Shown: positions 1 through 6,443 of the stretch, one piece after another
How positions within the stretch are numbered: the stretch's first letter is position 1
Layout of the letters: every line of letters starts with the position of its first letter
Position numbers and translations under genes: made by a program
Notes under the pieces: generated by a model
Database searches by the model: none
What the model saw: the letters and a program-made list of their open reading frames with translations, nothing else
Told to the model about the DNA's origin: nothing
Assembly: GCF_024462815.1 (NCBI RefSeq)
Contig: NZ_JANGCG010000008.1
Location: 1-64,000 of the forward strand
DNA: 64,000 nucleotides
Source: Gemmiger formicilis
Lineage (GTDB): Bacteria; Bacillota; Clostridia; Oscillospirales; Ruminococcaceae
Reading direction: 5' to 3'

Positions 1-616
1 AAAAGGCGTGATACCGGCTCTGGTGGTAGTGATAGTCGCTGCCGTCCCGCCCGCGGTACCAGCGGTCTTTTAGTTGATCCATACTTGCACCGCTGGGCAG
101 CTTGCGGATTTCTTCCAGAATCGGCTCATCCACTGCCTGACAGTAGCTGTCGATGCGGGCAGGGTTGACTTTCAAAGCTGCAAACAAAATATCCTCTTTG
201 GAATACATGATGGACAGCACATTTTTAAGACTCTGCGGCGTATGTTTACTGGCATCCACATGGACGTGCATTCCGCAGCTGTCGTTTACGATGCCCCCTG
301 CGCGGCGCAGGGCGCGAACAACCTCCTGCAGCTTTTCCATCTCGCCGTATTCGAGTTTCGGAGAGTTCAGTTCAACCTTGTAGGTTTCCCCGATAAGAAC
401 AGACCGCCTACGGCATTCGGGATGGATGCTGCCGTCCCGGACGATTTTCCACTCTTTACCGTCCAAATCTTTGACCCTGTAGGCATCGTAGCCACCGCCG
501 GAATGCTCTGCGCGGGTGCCAAATAAGTCGGCCAGCGTTTGGGCTGCCGTGGCGCGGTTTATCCCGGTCAGTTCAATTTCACAGCCAAAATACTGGTCAC
601 GGAAATCAAGGGGCAA
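1..616 (-). CDS. Putative amidoligase (partial, runs off left edge)
   Basis: The reading frame is open from the left edge of the window; about 205 residues are visible. The N-terminus reads roughly MPLDFRDQYFGCEIELTG, the typical opening of the amidoligase family (PF12224, COOH-NH2 ligase fold), and continues with a basic 'HPECRRRSVLIGETYKVELNSP' type segment and a histidine-rich 'CGMHVHVDASKH' stretch around residue 115. Family members are thought to form amide bonds in peptide or cell-wall-like substrates and are common in phages and conjugative elements of Firmicutes; the substrate is unknown. No ATG lies in frame. A TTG at 616 gives a family-like N-terminus; a GTG at 625 is an alternative. 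The start lies inside the 3' end of the upstream methyltransferase gene, so the two are probably co-translated. Confidence 0.75.
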   Translation of the reverse strand, partial: MPLDFRDQYFGCEIELTGINRATAAQTLADLFGTRAEHSGGGYDAYRVKDLDGKEWKIVRDGSIHPECRRRSVLIGETYKVELNSPKLEYGEMEKLQEVVRALRRAGGIVNDSCGMHVHVDASKHTPQSLKNVLSIMYSKEDILFAALKVNPARIDSYCQAVDEPILEEIRKLPSGASMDQLKDRWYRGRDGSDYHYHQSRYHAF

Positions 617-1754
617 GCGCCTCACCCCGCAGTTCCGCGTCCATCTTGGCAATGCGCCGCCCGATGGCTTCCACCACATGGACCGTCACGCCGTTGCCTG
701 CCTGCTTGTAGGCTTGGTTATCGCTCTGGATAGCAAGCACCGTGTCGATGCGGTCATCTGCCCAACCCTGCAGCCGCAGACATTCGCGCGGCGTCAGGCG
801 GCGGATGCGACCCTCGCACAGAACGCCGGAGGATTCGCCGCGATGCGTTCGGATACCGTTGCCGACTCTGGCGTTTACGCACCGCGCCACTTCTGTGACT
901 TTAGGGTCTGGGTTCAGGTCGATAAAATTCAGCGTACCCTGTCGGCAGCCGGTGGTGAGGGTGTGGGCAATTTGCTTGCCCACGCGCCCGCGCCGACTGT
1001 TGACTGTGGCGTAACTCAGGTCGATGCTGTCACCGACCTGTGCCATCTGGTAGCCGGTCTTGGTGGCGCACTTGATCGGCACTCCCACCTCATACAGCCC
1101 GGTTTTGCCACCGAAGCCGCCCGGATTGGCCGCCAATGTGCAGCTTAGTCCTTCGGGGGAGTAGACGCGCTCTCCTTGGTGCCCGCCGTGGGTTTGAATA
1201 AGAGAACTTCCTGTTGTTTCGGTGAAAGGAAATACTTTTCCTCGACATCGCTCATCAAGATATCCGATAATGTACACGCGGTTTCTTGACTGGGGAACGC
1301 CGAAATCTTTGCTGTTAAGACATTGCCATTCCACGCCATACCCCAGTCTGTCCAGCGTATTGAGGATCGTCGCGTAGGTCTCGCCCCGTGAATGGCTAAG
1401 CAGACCGGGTACATTTTCCAAGATGAGATACGCAGGGTGTCGGGCCTCAACCAGTCGGGCAATTTCAAAGAACAAAGTTCCTCTGGGGTCGCTAAAGCCC
1501 CTTCTTGCCCCGGCCACGCTGAAGCTTTGACAGGGAAAACCGCCGCAGAGCAGCTGGAAGTCGGGCATGGTGCTGGGGTCGGCTTTTCGGGCATCTTCAA
1601 TGAACCACTCTCCCTTCGTGTCAAACAGGGCGTTGTAACTACGGTTGGCGTATTTGTCGATTTCGCAGTGGCCCACGCATTCAAATCCTCCGGCACGGGT
1701 GAGTCCCTCGCGGAAACCGCCGATGCCGGAGAACATATCTACGAACTTGATCAA
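606..1754 (-). CDS. C5-cytosine DNA methyltransferase
   Basis: About 382 residues. All the main motifs of the Dcm/HhaI family are visible in order: motif I (FVDMFSGIGGF, SAM binding), motif IV with the catalytic cysteine (GGFPCQSFS, Cys about 75), motif VI (LILENVPG), motif VIII (QSRNRVYIIG), motif IX (RRLTPRECLRLQGW) and motif X (QAGNGVTVHV). It should methylate C5 of cytosine in a specific DNA site; the variable target-recognition region lies between VIII and IX. A GTG at 1760 is possible, but GGGAG lies 8 nt before the TTG at 1754, which I prefer. No cognate restriction enzyme is visible, so it may be a solitary methylase protecting the mobile element it rides on. It is separated from parMR by a terminator. 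Confidence 0.9.
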   Translation of the reverse strand: MIKFVDMFSGIGGFREGLTRAGGFECVGHCEIDKYANRSYNALFDTKGEWFIEDARKADPSTMPDFQLLCGGFPCQSFSVAGARRGFSDPRGTLFFEIARLVEARHPAYLILENVPGLLSHSRGETYATILNTLDRLGYGVEWQCLNSKDFGVPQSRNRVYIIGYLDERCRGKVFPFTETTGSSLIQTHGGHQGERVYSPEGLSCTLAANPGGFGGKTGLYEVGVPIKCATKTGYQMAQVGDSIDLSYATVNSRRGRVGKQIAHTLTTGCRQGTLNFIDLNPDPKVTEVARCVNARVGNGIRTHRGESSGVLCEGRIRRLTPRECLRLQGWADDRIDTVLAIQSDNQAYKQAGNGVTVHVVEAIGRRIAKMDAELRGEALAP

Positions 1755-1817
1755 GGGCACAACTCCCGATGGGGATGTTTGCCGGATCTGCGAATGTGCT
1801 TAATAAGCGCCCCTCAT

Positions 1818-1847
1818 CAAAAACAAAAGCAGCCCGTCACAGGCTGC
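1818..1847 (-). terminator. Terminator of the parM-parR operon
   Basis: A 6-bp GC-rich stem (GCAGCC at 1829-1834 with GGCTGC at 1842-1847) is followed on the minus strand by TTTTGTTTTT. It lies between the parR-like stop and the methyltransferase start. Confidence 0.7.
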
Positions 1848-1939
1848 ACCGAACAAGATTTTTTACCGTTCACTATGTATCAACCTCTCTTTTGCTTTTT
1901 TTGCTTTTCTGCTTATTATTCTAACATTGGAATCACCCC

Positions 1940-2212
1940 CTATAGTGAATTCAGGAAATCGAGCGCAGAGTCTGGTATAGCATTCTCTGACAGTGGGCTT
2001 GGAACAGCGCCGGTTATGTTGACTGCCTGCAACTCCTCCCGCACAACCTTGCGGATGCTTTTCTCCAGCCTATCTGTCTGCTCCGTCGCAAGAATGGCTT
2101 GTACCAGAAACTCTTTGCGTTTGGCTGACGGCACTTGCTGCAGCAACGCCCATGCGCGGCGGTGCTGCGGGTCGCTAAGGTTCGGACGGAAAACGTACTG
2201 CGGTCGTTTCAT
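1940..2212 (-). CDS. ParR-like DNA segregation adaptor
   Basis: 90 residues. The segment 'NLSDPQHRRAWALLQQVP' followed by 'KRKEFLVQAIL' resembles the small ribbon-helix-helix ParR-type proteins that follow ParM/StbA genes on clostridial plasmids and conjugative elements. Such proteins bind centromere-like repeats and link the DNA to the actin-like filament. The start ATG overlaps the parM stop by 4 nt (ATGA), showing translational coupling. The C-terminal part (residues 45-90) is acidic and helix-rich and could be the filament-binding tail. The call relies mostly on position and on the N-terminal pattern; sequence identity to characterised ParR proteins is not something I can measure. Confidence 0.6.
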   Translation of the reverse strand: MKRPQYVFRPNLSDPQHRRAWALLQQVPSAKRKEFLVQAILATEQTDRLEKSIRKVVREELQAVNITGAVPSPLSENAIPDSALDFLNSL

Positions 2213-3138
2213 GCCTCGCTTTTACGGCGCGACACGGCGGTCAACGCGCGCTCGAATCCGACCGCGTTCACTTTGTCGTCCAGCAGGAAAATCGTCTTAC
2301 AAAGGCCGTCCTTGGGGCTGAGGTGGCGGCTCACCACCGATGCGCCGCCGCCCAATAGCACGGCGGGGATGGCGTGCAGATCGAAACCGGCTTCCATCGT
2401 GGCCGACAGCAGATGCTCTGTGTACTTGCGACCCTGCCGGTTCACAATGTCGCGCACCGTATCGCTGACCGTGCAGGGCTGACCCGCCAGCATATTTTCG
2501 ATTTGGGCATCCGTCAGCGACAGCCCGGTTTCGCGCCGCACCTGTTCCCGAATGTCATCCACGCAGCGGATCATGCCGAGTTCCAGACTGTGGGCGGTGT
2601 CAGCCGCAGGGATGGCGTTGTCGATGCGCATAAGGTCCACCGTCCAGCCGCCGAGATCCATGAGGAGCATGGACGGTTCGTCCTGCAAAAGCCCCACTTC
2701 GGTCATAAGGGCAGCGTAGCCTTGAGGGAAGACAGCAACTTCCTCGATGGTAATGCTGTACTCCACGCCCTCAAACTTGTAGTTCACGGGCTGGTTGCTC
2801 CGCAGCAGATACTCTCTGAACTTGGGTTTGTCTCGTCCGAAACTGGTCAGCGGCAGCCCCGCCGCAATCCGCACCGAGCATTCGGGAGGCAAATTGCGCT
2901 GCCGGATCTCTTTTGCAATGGCTGCCAGCGTCAGCAGATAGTAGTTGTCGTTTATGGTCTTGTCACGCTGGATAGGCTGCCGCCCGGTGCCACAAACAAA
3001 AAAGCACCCGCCAAACTCTAAGAGTCCTTGGCGGGTGTAGGGTTCGTGTTCTCCGTAGCTGGTAAGTCCTGCCGGAAATGAACTATGCGCTGTTTTGATG
3101 GCGTAGTAACCGTGGTCGATGCCGATAATGATGCTCAT
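2209..3138 (-). CDS. ParM/StbA-like actin-family segregation ATPase
   Basis: 309 residues. It begins MSIIIGIDHGYYAIK, the phosphate-1 loop of the actin/Hsp70 fold in the form seen in ParM-like proteins, and has phosphate-2 (LLMDLGGWTVDLM, about residue 165) and adenosine (VLLGGGASVVS, about residue 265) motifs. ParM proteins polymerise with ATP and push sister replicons apart. The start is fixed by a strong AAGGAGG 8-9 nt before the ATG; the open frame continues upstream through tRNA genes but that part is not coding. It forms an operon with the ParR-like gene and points to a plasmid or integrative element able to replicate at least transiently. Confidence 0.82.
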   Translation of the reverse strand: MSIIIGIDHGYYAIKTAHSSFPAGLTSYGEHEPYTRQGLLEFGGCFFVCGTGRQPIQRDKTINDNYYLLTLAAIAKEIRQRNLPPECSVRIAAGLPLTSFGRDKPKFREYLLRSNQPVNYKFEGVEYSITIEEVAVFPQGYAALMTEVGLLQDEPSMLLMDLGGWTVDLMRIDNAIPAADTAHSLELGMIRCVDDIREQVRRETGLSLTDAQIENMLAGQPCTVSDTVRDIVNRQGRKYTEHLLSATMEAGFDLHAIPAVLLGGGASVVSRHLSPKDGLCKTIFLLDDKVNAVGFERALTAVSRRKSEA

Positions 3139-3204
3139 AATGGAAATCCTCCTTGTTATAATAGGTATAAAATGGAAAACTTGAAAACAAACTGAAAACT
3201 GTCG

Positions 3205-3247
3205 AAAAAAACGAAAAATCCCCGCAGCCAACAGGAAATTGGCTGCG
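3205..3247 (-). terminator. Hairpin with T-tract upstream of parM
   Basis: A perfect 9-bp inverted repeat (CGCAGCCAA at 3223-3231, TTGGCTGCG at 3239-3247, 7-nt loop) is followed on the minus strand by TTTTT-C-G-TTTTTTT. It fits a rho-independent terminator that insulates parM from transcripts arriving from the right. Confidence 0.6.
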
Positions 3248-3449
3248 AGGAAATTGAAAACATTCTGAAAATAGCAGGATTTATTCTGTTTTTTCTCAAA
3301 AAAATTGCCCCCTCCCCTGCCAAATTCCAGAAAGTGGCAGAAAAAGTGGGCATCAAGTTGGGAAAACCGCACTAAAATGGTTGGACAACACTGTAAAACC
3401 GTGTCCAAAAATTGGTTGGCGAAACCTCCAATTTTCAACGATACAGCAA

Positions 3450-3486
3450 AGAAAAAAGACTGTGACATCTTTTTCATCACAGTCTT
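3450..3486 (-). terminator. Terminator of the tRNA operon
   Basis: A 10-bp perfect stem (3456-3465 with 3477-3486, loop of 11 nt) is followed on the minus strand by TTTTTT. It starts 2 bp beyond the CCA end of tRNA-Cys, so it ends the tRNA transcript. Confidence 0.8.
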
Positions 3487-3487
3487 A

Positions 3488-3562
3488 TGGAGGTGACGAC
3501 CAGATTTGAACTGGTGAATGAAGGTTTTGCAGACCTTTGCCTTACCACTTGGCCACGTCACC
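3488..3562 (-). tRNA. tRNA-Cys (GCA)
   Basis: Acceptor stem GGTGACG/CGTCACC, anticodon loop CTGCAAA giving GCA, T-arm GTTCAAATC, discriminator T and encoded CCA. It is the last gene of the cluster and the one next to the mobile element. Confidence 0.93.
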
Positions 3563-3602
3563 ATATGAGCAGAAAACCTTGATATAATCTTCTGCTGTTT
3601 TT

Positions 3603-3678
3603 TGGAGCGGCCGACGAGGCTCGAACTCGCTACCTCCACCTTGGCAAGGTGGCGCTCTACCAGATGAGCTACGGCCGC
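3603..3678 (-). tRNA. tRNA-Gly (GCC), copy 1
   Basis: Acceptor GCGGCCG/CGGCCGC, anticodon loop TTGCCAA giving GCC, encoded CCA. The sequence is identical to the copy at 3958-4033. Confidence 0.93.
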
Positions 3679-3714
3679 ATATTGTATATTCTTTACGAAG
3701 AACATACAAGAAAC

Positions 3715-3790
3715 TGGTGCCTCCGATCGGAATCGAACCAATGACACGGGGATTTTCAGTCCCCTGCTCTACCGACTGAGCTACAGAGGC
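3715..3790 (-). tRNA. tRNA-Phe (GAA)
   Basis: Acceptor GCCTCTG/CGGAGGC with one T-G wobble, anticodon loop CTGAAAA giving GAA, T-arm GGTTCGATTCC, encoded CCA. Confidence 0.93.
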
Positions 3791-3793
3791 AAG

Positions 3794-3870
3794 TGGCGAC
3801 CCGAATCAGGCTCGAACTGACGACCTCTAGCGTGACAGGCTAGCGTTCTAACCAACTGAACTACCGGGCC
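3794..3870 (-). tRNA. tRNA-Asp (GTC)
   Basis: Acceptor GGCCCGG/TCGGGTC with two G-T wobbles, anticodon loop CTGTCAC giving GTC, discriminator G, encoded CCA. Only 3 bp separate it from tRNA-Phe. Confidence 0.92.
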
Positions 3871-3875
3871 ACATT

Positions 3876-3951
3876 TGGTGGAAGTTAACGGGCTCGAACC
3901 GCTGACCCTCTGCTTGTAAGGCAGATGCTCTCCCAGCTGAGCTAAACTTCC
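3876..3951 (-). tRNA. tRNA-Val (TAC)
   Basis: Acceptor GGAAGTT/AACTTCC, anticodon loop CTTACAA giving TAC, encoded CCA. Confidence 0.92.
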
Positions 3952-3957
3952 CCATAA

Positions 3958-4033
3958 TGGAGCGGCCGACGAGGCTCGAACTCGCTACCTCCACCTTGGC
4001 AAGGTGGCGCTCTACCAGATGAGCTACGGCCGC
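3958..4033 (-). tRNA. tRNA-Gly (GCC), copy 2
   Basis: Identical to the copy at 3603-3678, with encoded CCA. It is the promoter-proximal gene of the operon. Confidence 0.93.
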
Positions 4034-4083
4034 ATATAAGTGGAGAGTTTTTGCTCAGTCGCTCTCTCCGGGCGACGTGTGTT

Positions 4084-4112
4084 ATTATATACTATCCGAG
4101 CGATAAAGTCAA
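4084..4112 (-). promoter_or_regulatory. Promoter of the tRNA operon
   Basis: TTGACT (-35), 17-bp spacer, TATAAT (-10) on the minus strand, about 50 bp before the first tRNA-Gly. This is a near-consensus housekeeping promoter. Confidence 0.85.
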
Positions 4113-4131
4113 GCGTTTTTTCAAGAAATTT

Positions 4132-5043
4132 TCAGCTTTTTTCAGGTTCTGCATTTTCTGCGCTGTCCGGCCAATTTTCAAGGAGTTCGTTCAGATTCAC
4201 CTTGTAATTCTTGTTGCAGAACTGGCAATTCACCTCGGCGATGGGGTCCTCGTCACGCATACGCGCAACCTCTTTTTTGCCGAGCGAGCGAATCATCTTC
4301 TCCACGCGTTCCAGGCTGCAGTCGCACTTGTAGGTCACATGGTAGCTGTCCAGAATATCAGGCGCAAAACCAGCCAGCGCCAGCTCCAGCATATCATAGA
4401 CGCTCTTGCCCTCCTCCAGCATGGTGGTCACGCTGGGCATAGCCTTGATGTTCTTTTCCAGATGCTCGATTTCCTCCTCAGTTGCGCCGGGCAGCAGCTG
4501 CACGACAAAGCCGCCTGCGCAGCGCACGCTCAGGTCCTTATCCACCAGCACGCCCAGCGCGCAGACCGTGGGAATCTGCTCACTGATGGCAAAGTATGTG
4601 GTGACATCCTCGGCAATCTCGCCGGAGGTCAGCGGCACCTGACCAATGTAGGGCTCACGCATACCCAAATCACGAATAACATCCAGCGTACCATCCTTGC
4701 CGACAGCCGCGCCCACATTCAGGTGGCCATCAGCCCGCGGGGGCAGCTCGACAACCGGGTGCTCCACATAGCCCTTGACATTGCCTGTGCCGTCAGAGAC
4801 AGCCAGCAGACGGCCCGCCGGGCCGCCGCCCTTGATTTGCAACGTCACCGAGTCCTGCGTGCTTTTGAGCATAATGCCCATCATCGAGGCAGCCGTCAGC
4901 AGGCGGCCCAGGGCCGCCGTGGTGACCGCGCTGGTCTTGTGCAGGCGCTCCATCTCGCGGACAATCTCTGTGGAGTCAACGCCGTAAAATACGATACCTC
5001 CGTTTTCGGAGATACCGCGCAGCATATTATGATTCTGTTCCAT
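4132..5043 (-). CDS. hslO: Hsp33 redox-regulated chaperonin
   Basis: 303 residues, the usual family length. Hsp33 is a cytoplasmic holdase switched on by oxidative unfolding. The C-terminal zinc/redox centre is intact: CDC at residues 240-242 and CQFC at 273-276, with the same 27-32 residue spacing as known Hsp33. The N-terminal half shows the expected GGIVFYGVDSTEIV and MMGIMLKSTQDS segments. It follows the SAM methyltransferase gene with no gap (stop and start abut), so it is the last gene of the dagK-lon-engB run. No clear terminator separates it from the tRNA promoter downstream. Confidence 0.95.
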   Translation of the reverse strand: MEQNHNMLRGISENGGIVFYGVDSTEIVREMERLHKTSAVTTAALGRLLTAASMMGIMLKSTQDSVTLQIKGGGPAGRLLAVSDGTGNVKGYVEHPVVELPPRADGHLNVGAAVGKDGTLDVIRDLGMREPYIGQVPLTSGEIAEDVTTYFAISEQIPTVCALGVLVDKDLSVRCAGGFVVQLLPGATEEEIEHLEKNIKAMPSVTTMLEEGKSVYDMLELALAGFAPDILDSYHVTYKCDCSLERVEKMIRSLGKKEVARMRDEDPIAEVNCQFCNKNYKVNLNELLENWPDSAENAEPEKS

Positions 5044-5802
5044 TTACTTTTCCTCTTGTGTGTATTGCTTGATTGCTGTGATAATCCAGCGCGGGCTCTC
5101 CCCACGCACAGGGCCGAAATCCTCGCCGTCGGCAATTTTTGCAACGGCAAAGCCGTACTTTTCCAGCAGGGCACGCACGGTTTCCAGCGCGTAGCTGTAC
5201 TCGCTGAACTGCTCGCGGAAGTGCTCCCCTGTCCCGTGGTAGTCAATATCAATGGTGATATCCACCCGCCGGGCGGCTTCATCGTAGTGGTTGGACCAGT
5301 GGCAGTCGGCGTCCTCGGCCTCAATGTCAAAGGTCTGCCCGGCCAGAATGTGCTGGTGCTTGTAGGGCGTGTTCAAATCAAAGATAAACACGCCGCCCTT
5401 TTCCATAAAGTAGGCCGCCTTGCGGATGGCCTTTTCAAAGTTTTCCTGTGGGCCGATGTGGCTGTAGGTGTCGAACGTGGACACCGCCGCACGGATGGTG
5501 CCATACAAATCCAGCTCCAGCAGGTCCTGCTTCAGAAGCAGCAGACGACCCGTCAGACCGAGCTCGTCCGCCTTTTCCCGCAGGACGCTGAGCATCTCCT
5601 CCGAACGGTCAATGCCGATGACATCATACCCCGCCTGTGTCAGCATCAGGGTCAAATCCCCGGTACCGCAGCCCAAATCCGCCAGAATACCATCTGTGAT
5701 GCCGTGGGCCTTCAGTTCCCCGGTCACATAGCCGTACAGGGCATCATAGTCAGCTTCGCCGTTGAATTCATCGTAGAAATAGGCAAATTCGTTGTAGGCC
5801 AT
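5044..5802 (-). CDS. Class I SAM-dependent methyltransferase
   Basis: 252 residues. Motif I is clear (ILADLGCGTGDLTL, residues 39-52), followed by the acidic strand VIGIDRSEEML and the strand-4 region AVSTFDTYSHI. The overall layout, with an N-terminal YFYDEFN segment, matches the small-molecule/unknown-substrate methyltransferases often found next to hslO or engB in Clostridia. The substrate cannot be told from sequence. It lies 3 bp after engB and directly before hslO, so it is almost certainly in the same transcript. Confidence 0.85.
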   Translation of the reverse strand: MAYNEFAYFYDEFNGEADYDALYGYVTGELKAHGITDGILADLGCGTGDLTLMLTQAGYDVIGIDRSEEMLSVLREKADELGLTGRLLLLKQDLLELDLYGTIRAAVSTFDTYSHIGPQENFEKAIRKAAYFMEKGGVFIFDLNTPYKHQHILAGQTFDIEAEDADCHWSNHYDEAARRVDITIDIDYHGTGEHFREQFSEYSYALETVRALLEKYGFAVAKIADGEDFGPVRGESPRWIITAIKQYTQEEK

Positions 5803-5805
5803 CGG

Positions 5806-6402
5806 TCATTCCTCTGTCTGCGGGGCCATACTGGCCTCGAGAAGTGCGCGCAGCTCATCACAGCCCAAGCCGTTCTCGGCGCTGGTCAGCACAACCTTCT
5901 GGCAGCCGTAGGGCGCGCAGATTTTCTCAAACTCCTCCGTGCGGGCGGCTATCTCGCTCTTTTTCAGCTTATCGCCCTTGGTCAACGCGGTCACAAAGGG
6001 AATCCGGTGGTAGTGCAGATACTCCAGCATCTGTACATCGTCCGCGCTGGGGGCGTGGCGGCTGTCCAGCAGCTGCACCAGCAGGCAGACCGTGCGGTCC
6101 GCCTCAAAATAGCTGTTGATAAGGTCATTCCAGCGCTCACGTTCTGCATTGGAGACCTTGGCATAGCCATAGCCGGGCAAATCTACAAAGTAGGCCTTGT
6201 CCACGCTGTAAAAGTTGATGGTAGCCGTTTTGCCCGGCGTGGCGCTGACACGCGCCAGCTTTCTGCGGTTGCAGAGCTTGTTAATCAGGCTCGACTTGCC
6301 CACGTTGGAGCGTCCGGAAAAGACGATCTCCGGGCGGTCACTGTCCGGCAGCTGGCGGGACAGACCGTAGGACGCGAGAAATTCACTGTTGTTGTAGTTC
6401 AT
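5806..6402 (-). CDS. engB: Ribosome biogenesis GTPase EngB (YsxC/YihA)
   Basis: 198 residues. GTPase motifs are in order: G1 GRSNVGKSS (residues 30-38), G2-like TPGKTATINFY, G3 DLPGYG, G4 TKGDK. EngB is a TRAFAC GTPase needed for maturation of the 50S subunit. Its place just downstream of lon is widely conserved in Firmicutes, and here 41 bp separate the two. The C-terminus ends shortly after the G5-like TSAENG segment, as expected for the short single-domain family. Confidence 0.95.
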   Translation of the reverse strand: MNYNNSEFLASYGLSRQLPDSDRPEIVFSGRSNVGKSSLINKLCNRRKLARVSATPGKTATINFYSVDKAYFVDLPGYGYAKVSNAERERWNDLINSYFEADRTVCLLVQLLDSRHAPSADDVQMLEYLHYHRIPFVTALTKGDKLKKSEIAARTEEFEKICAPYGCQKVVLTSAENGLGCDELRALLEASMAPQTEE

Positions 6403-6443
6403 GGGTGTTCCTTTTATTATACAGGTTTTGTGCAGGTCACGGC

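Larger units (their letters stand above)
3139..3487. other. AT-rich intergenic region between parM and tRNA-Cys
   Basis: About 350 bp without a supported gene. It holds two minus-strand terminator-like hairpins (annotated separately), a run of TGAAAAC-like words around 3173-3215 that could be a parC/centromere or promoter region for parM, and presumably the junction between element and chromosome. TATTAT around 3156-3161 is a possible -10 for parM; I could not fix a matching -35. Confidence 0.5.

Noticed and set aside
606..1754. Complete restriction-modification system
   Set aside because: No endonuclease gene is visible within the window; only the methylase is seen.
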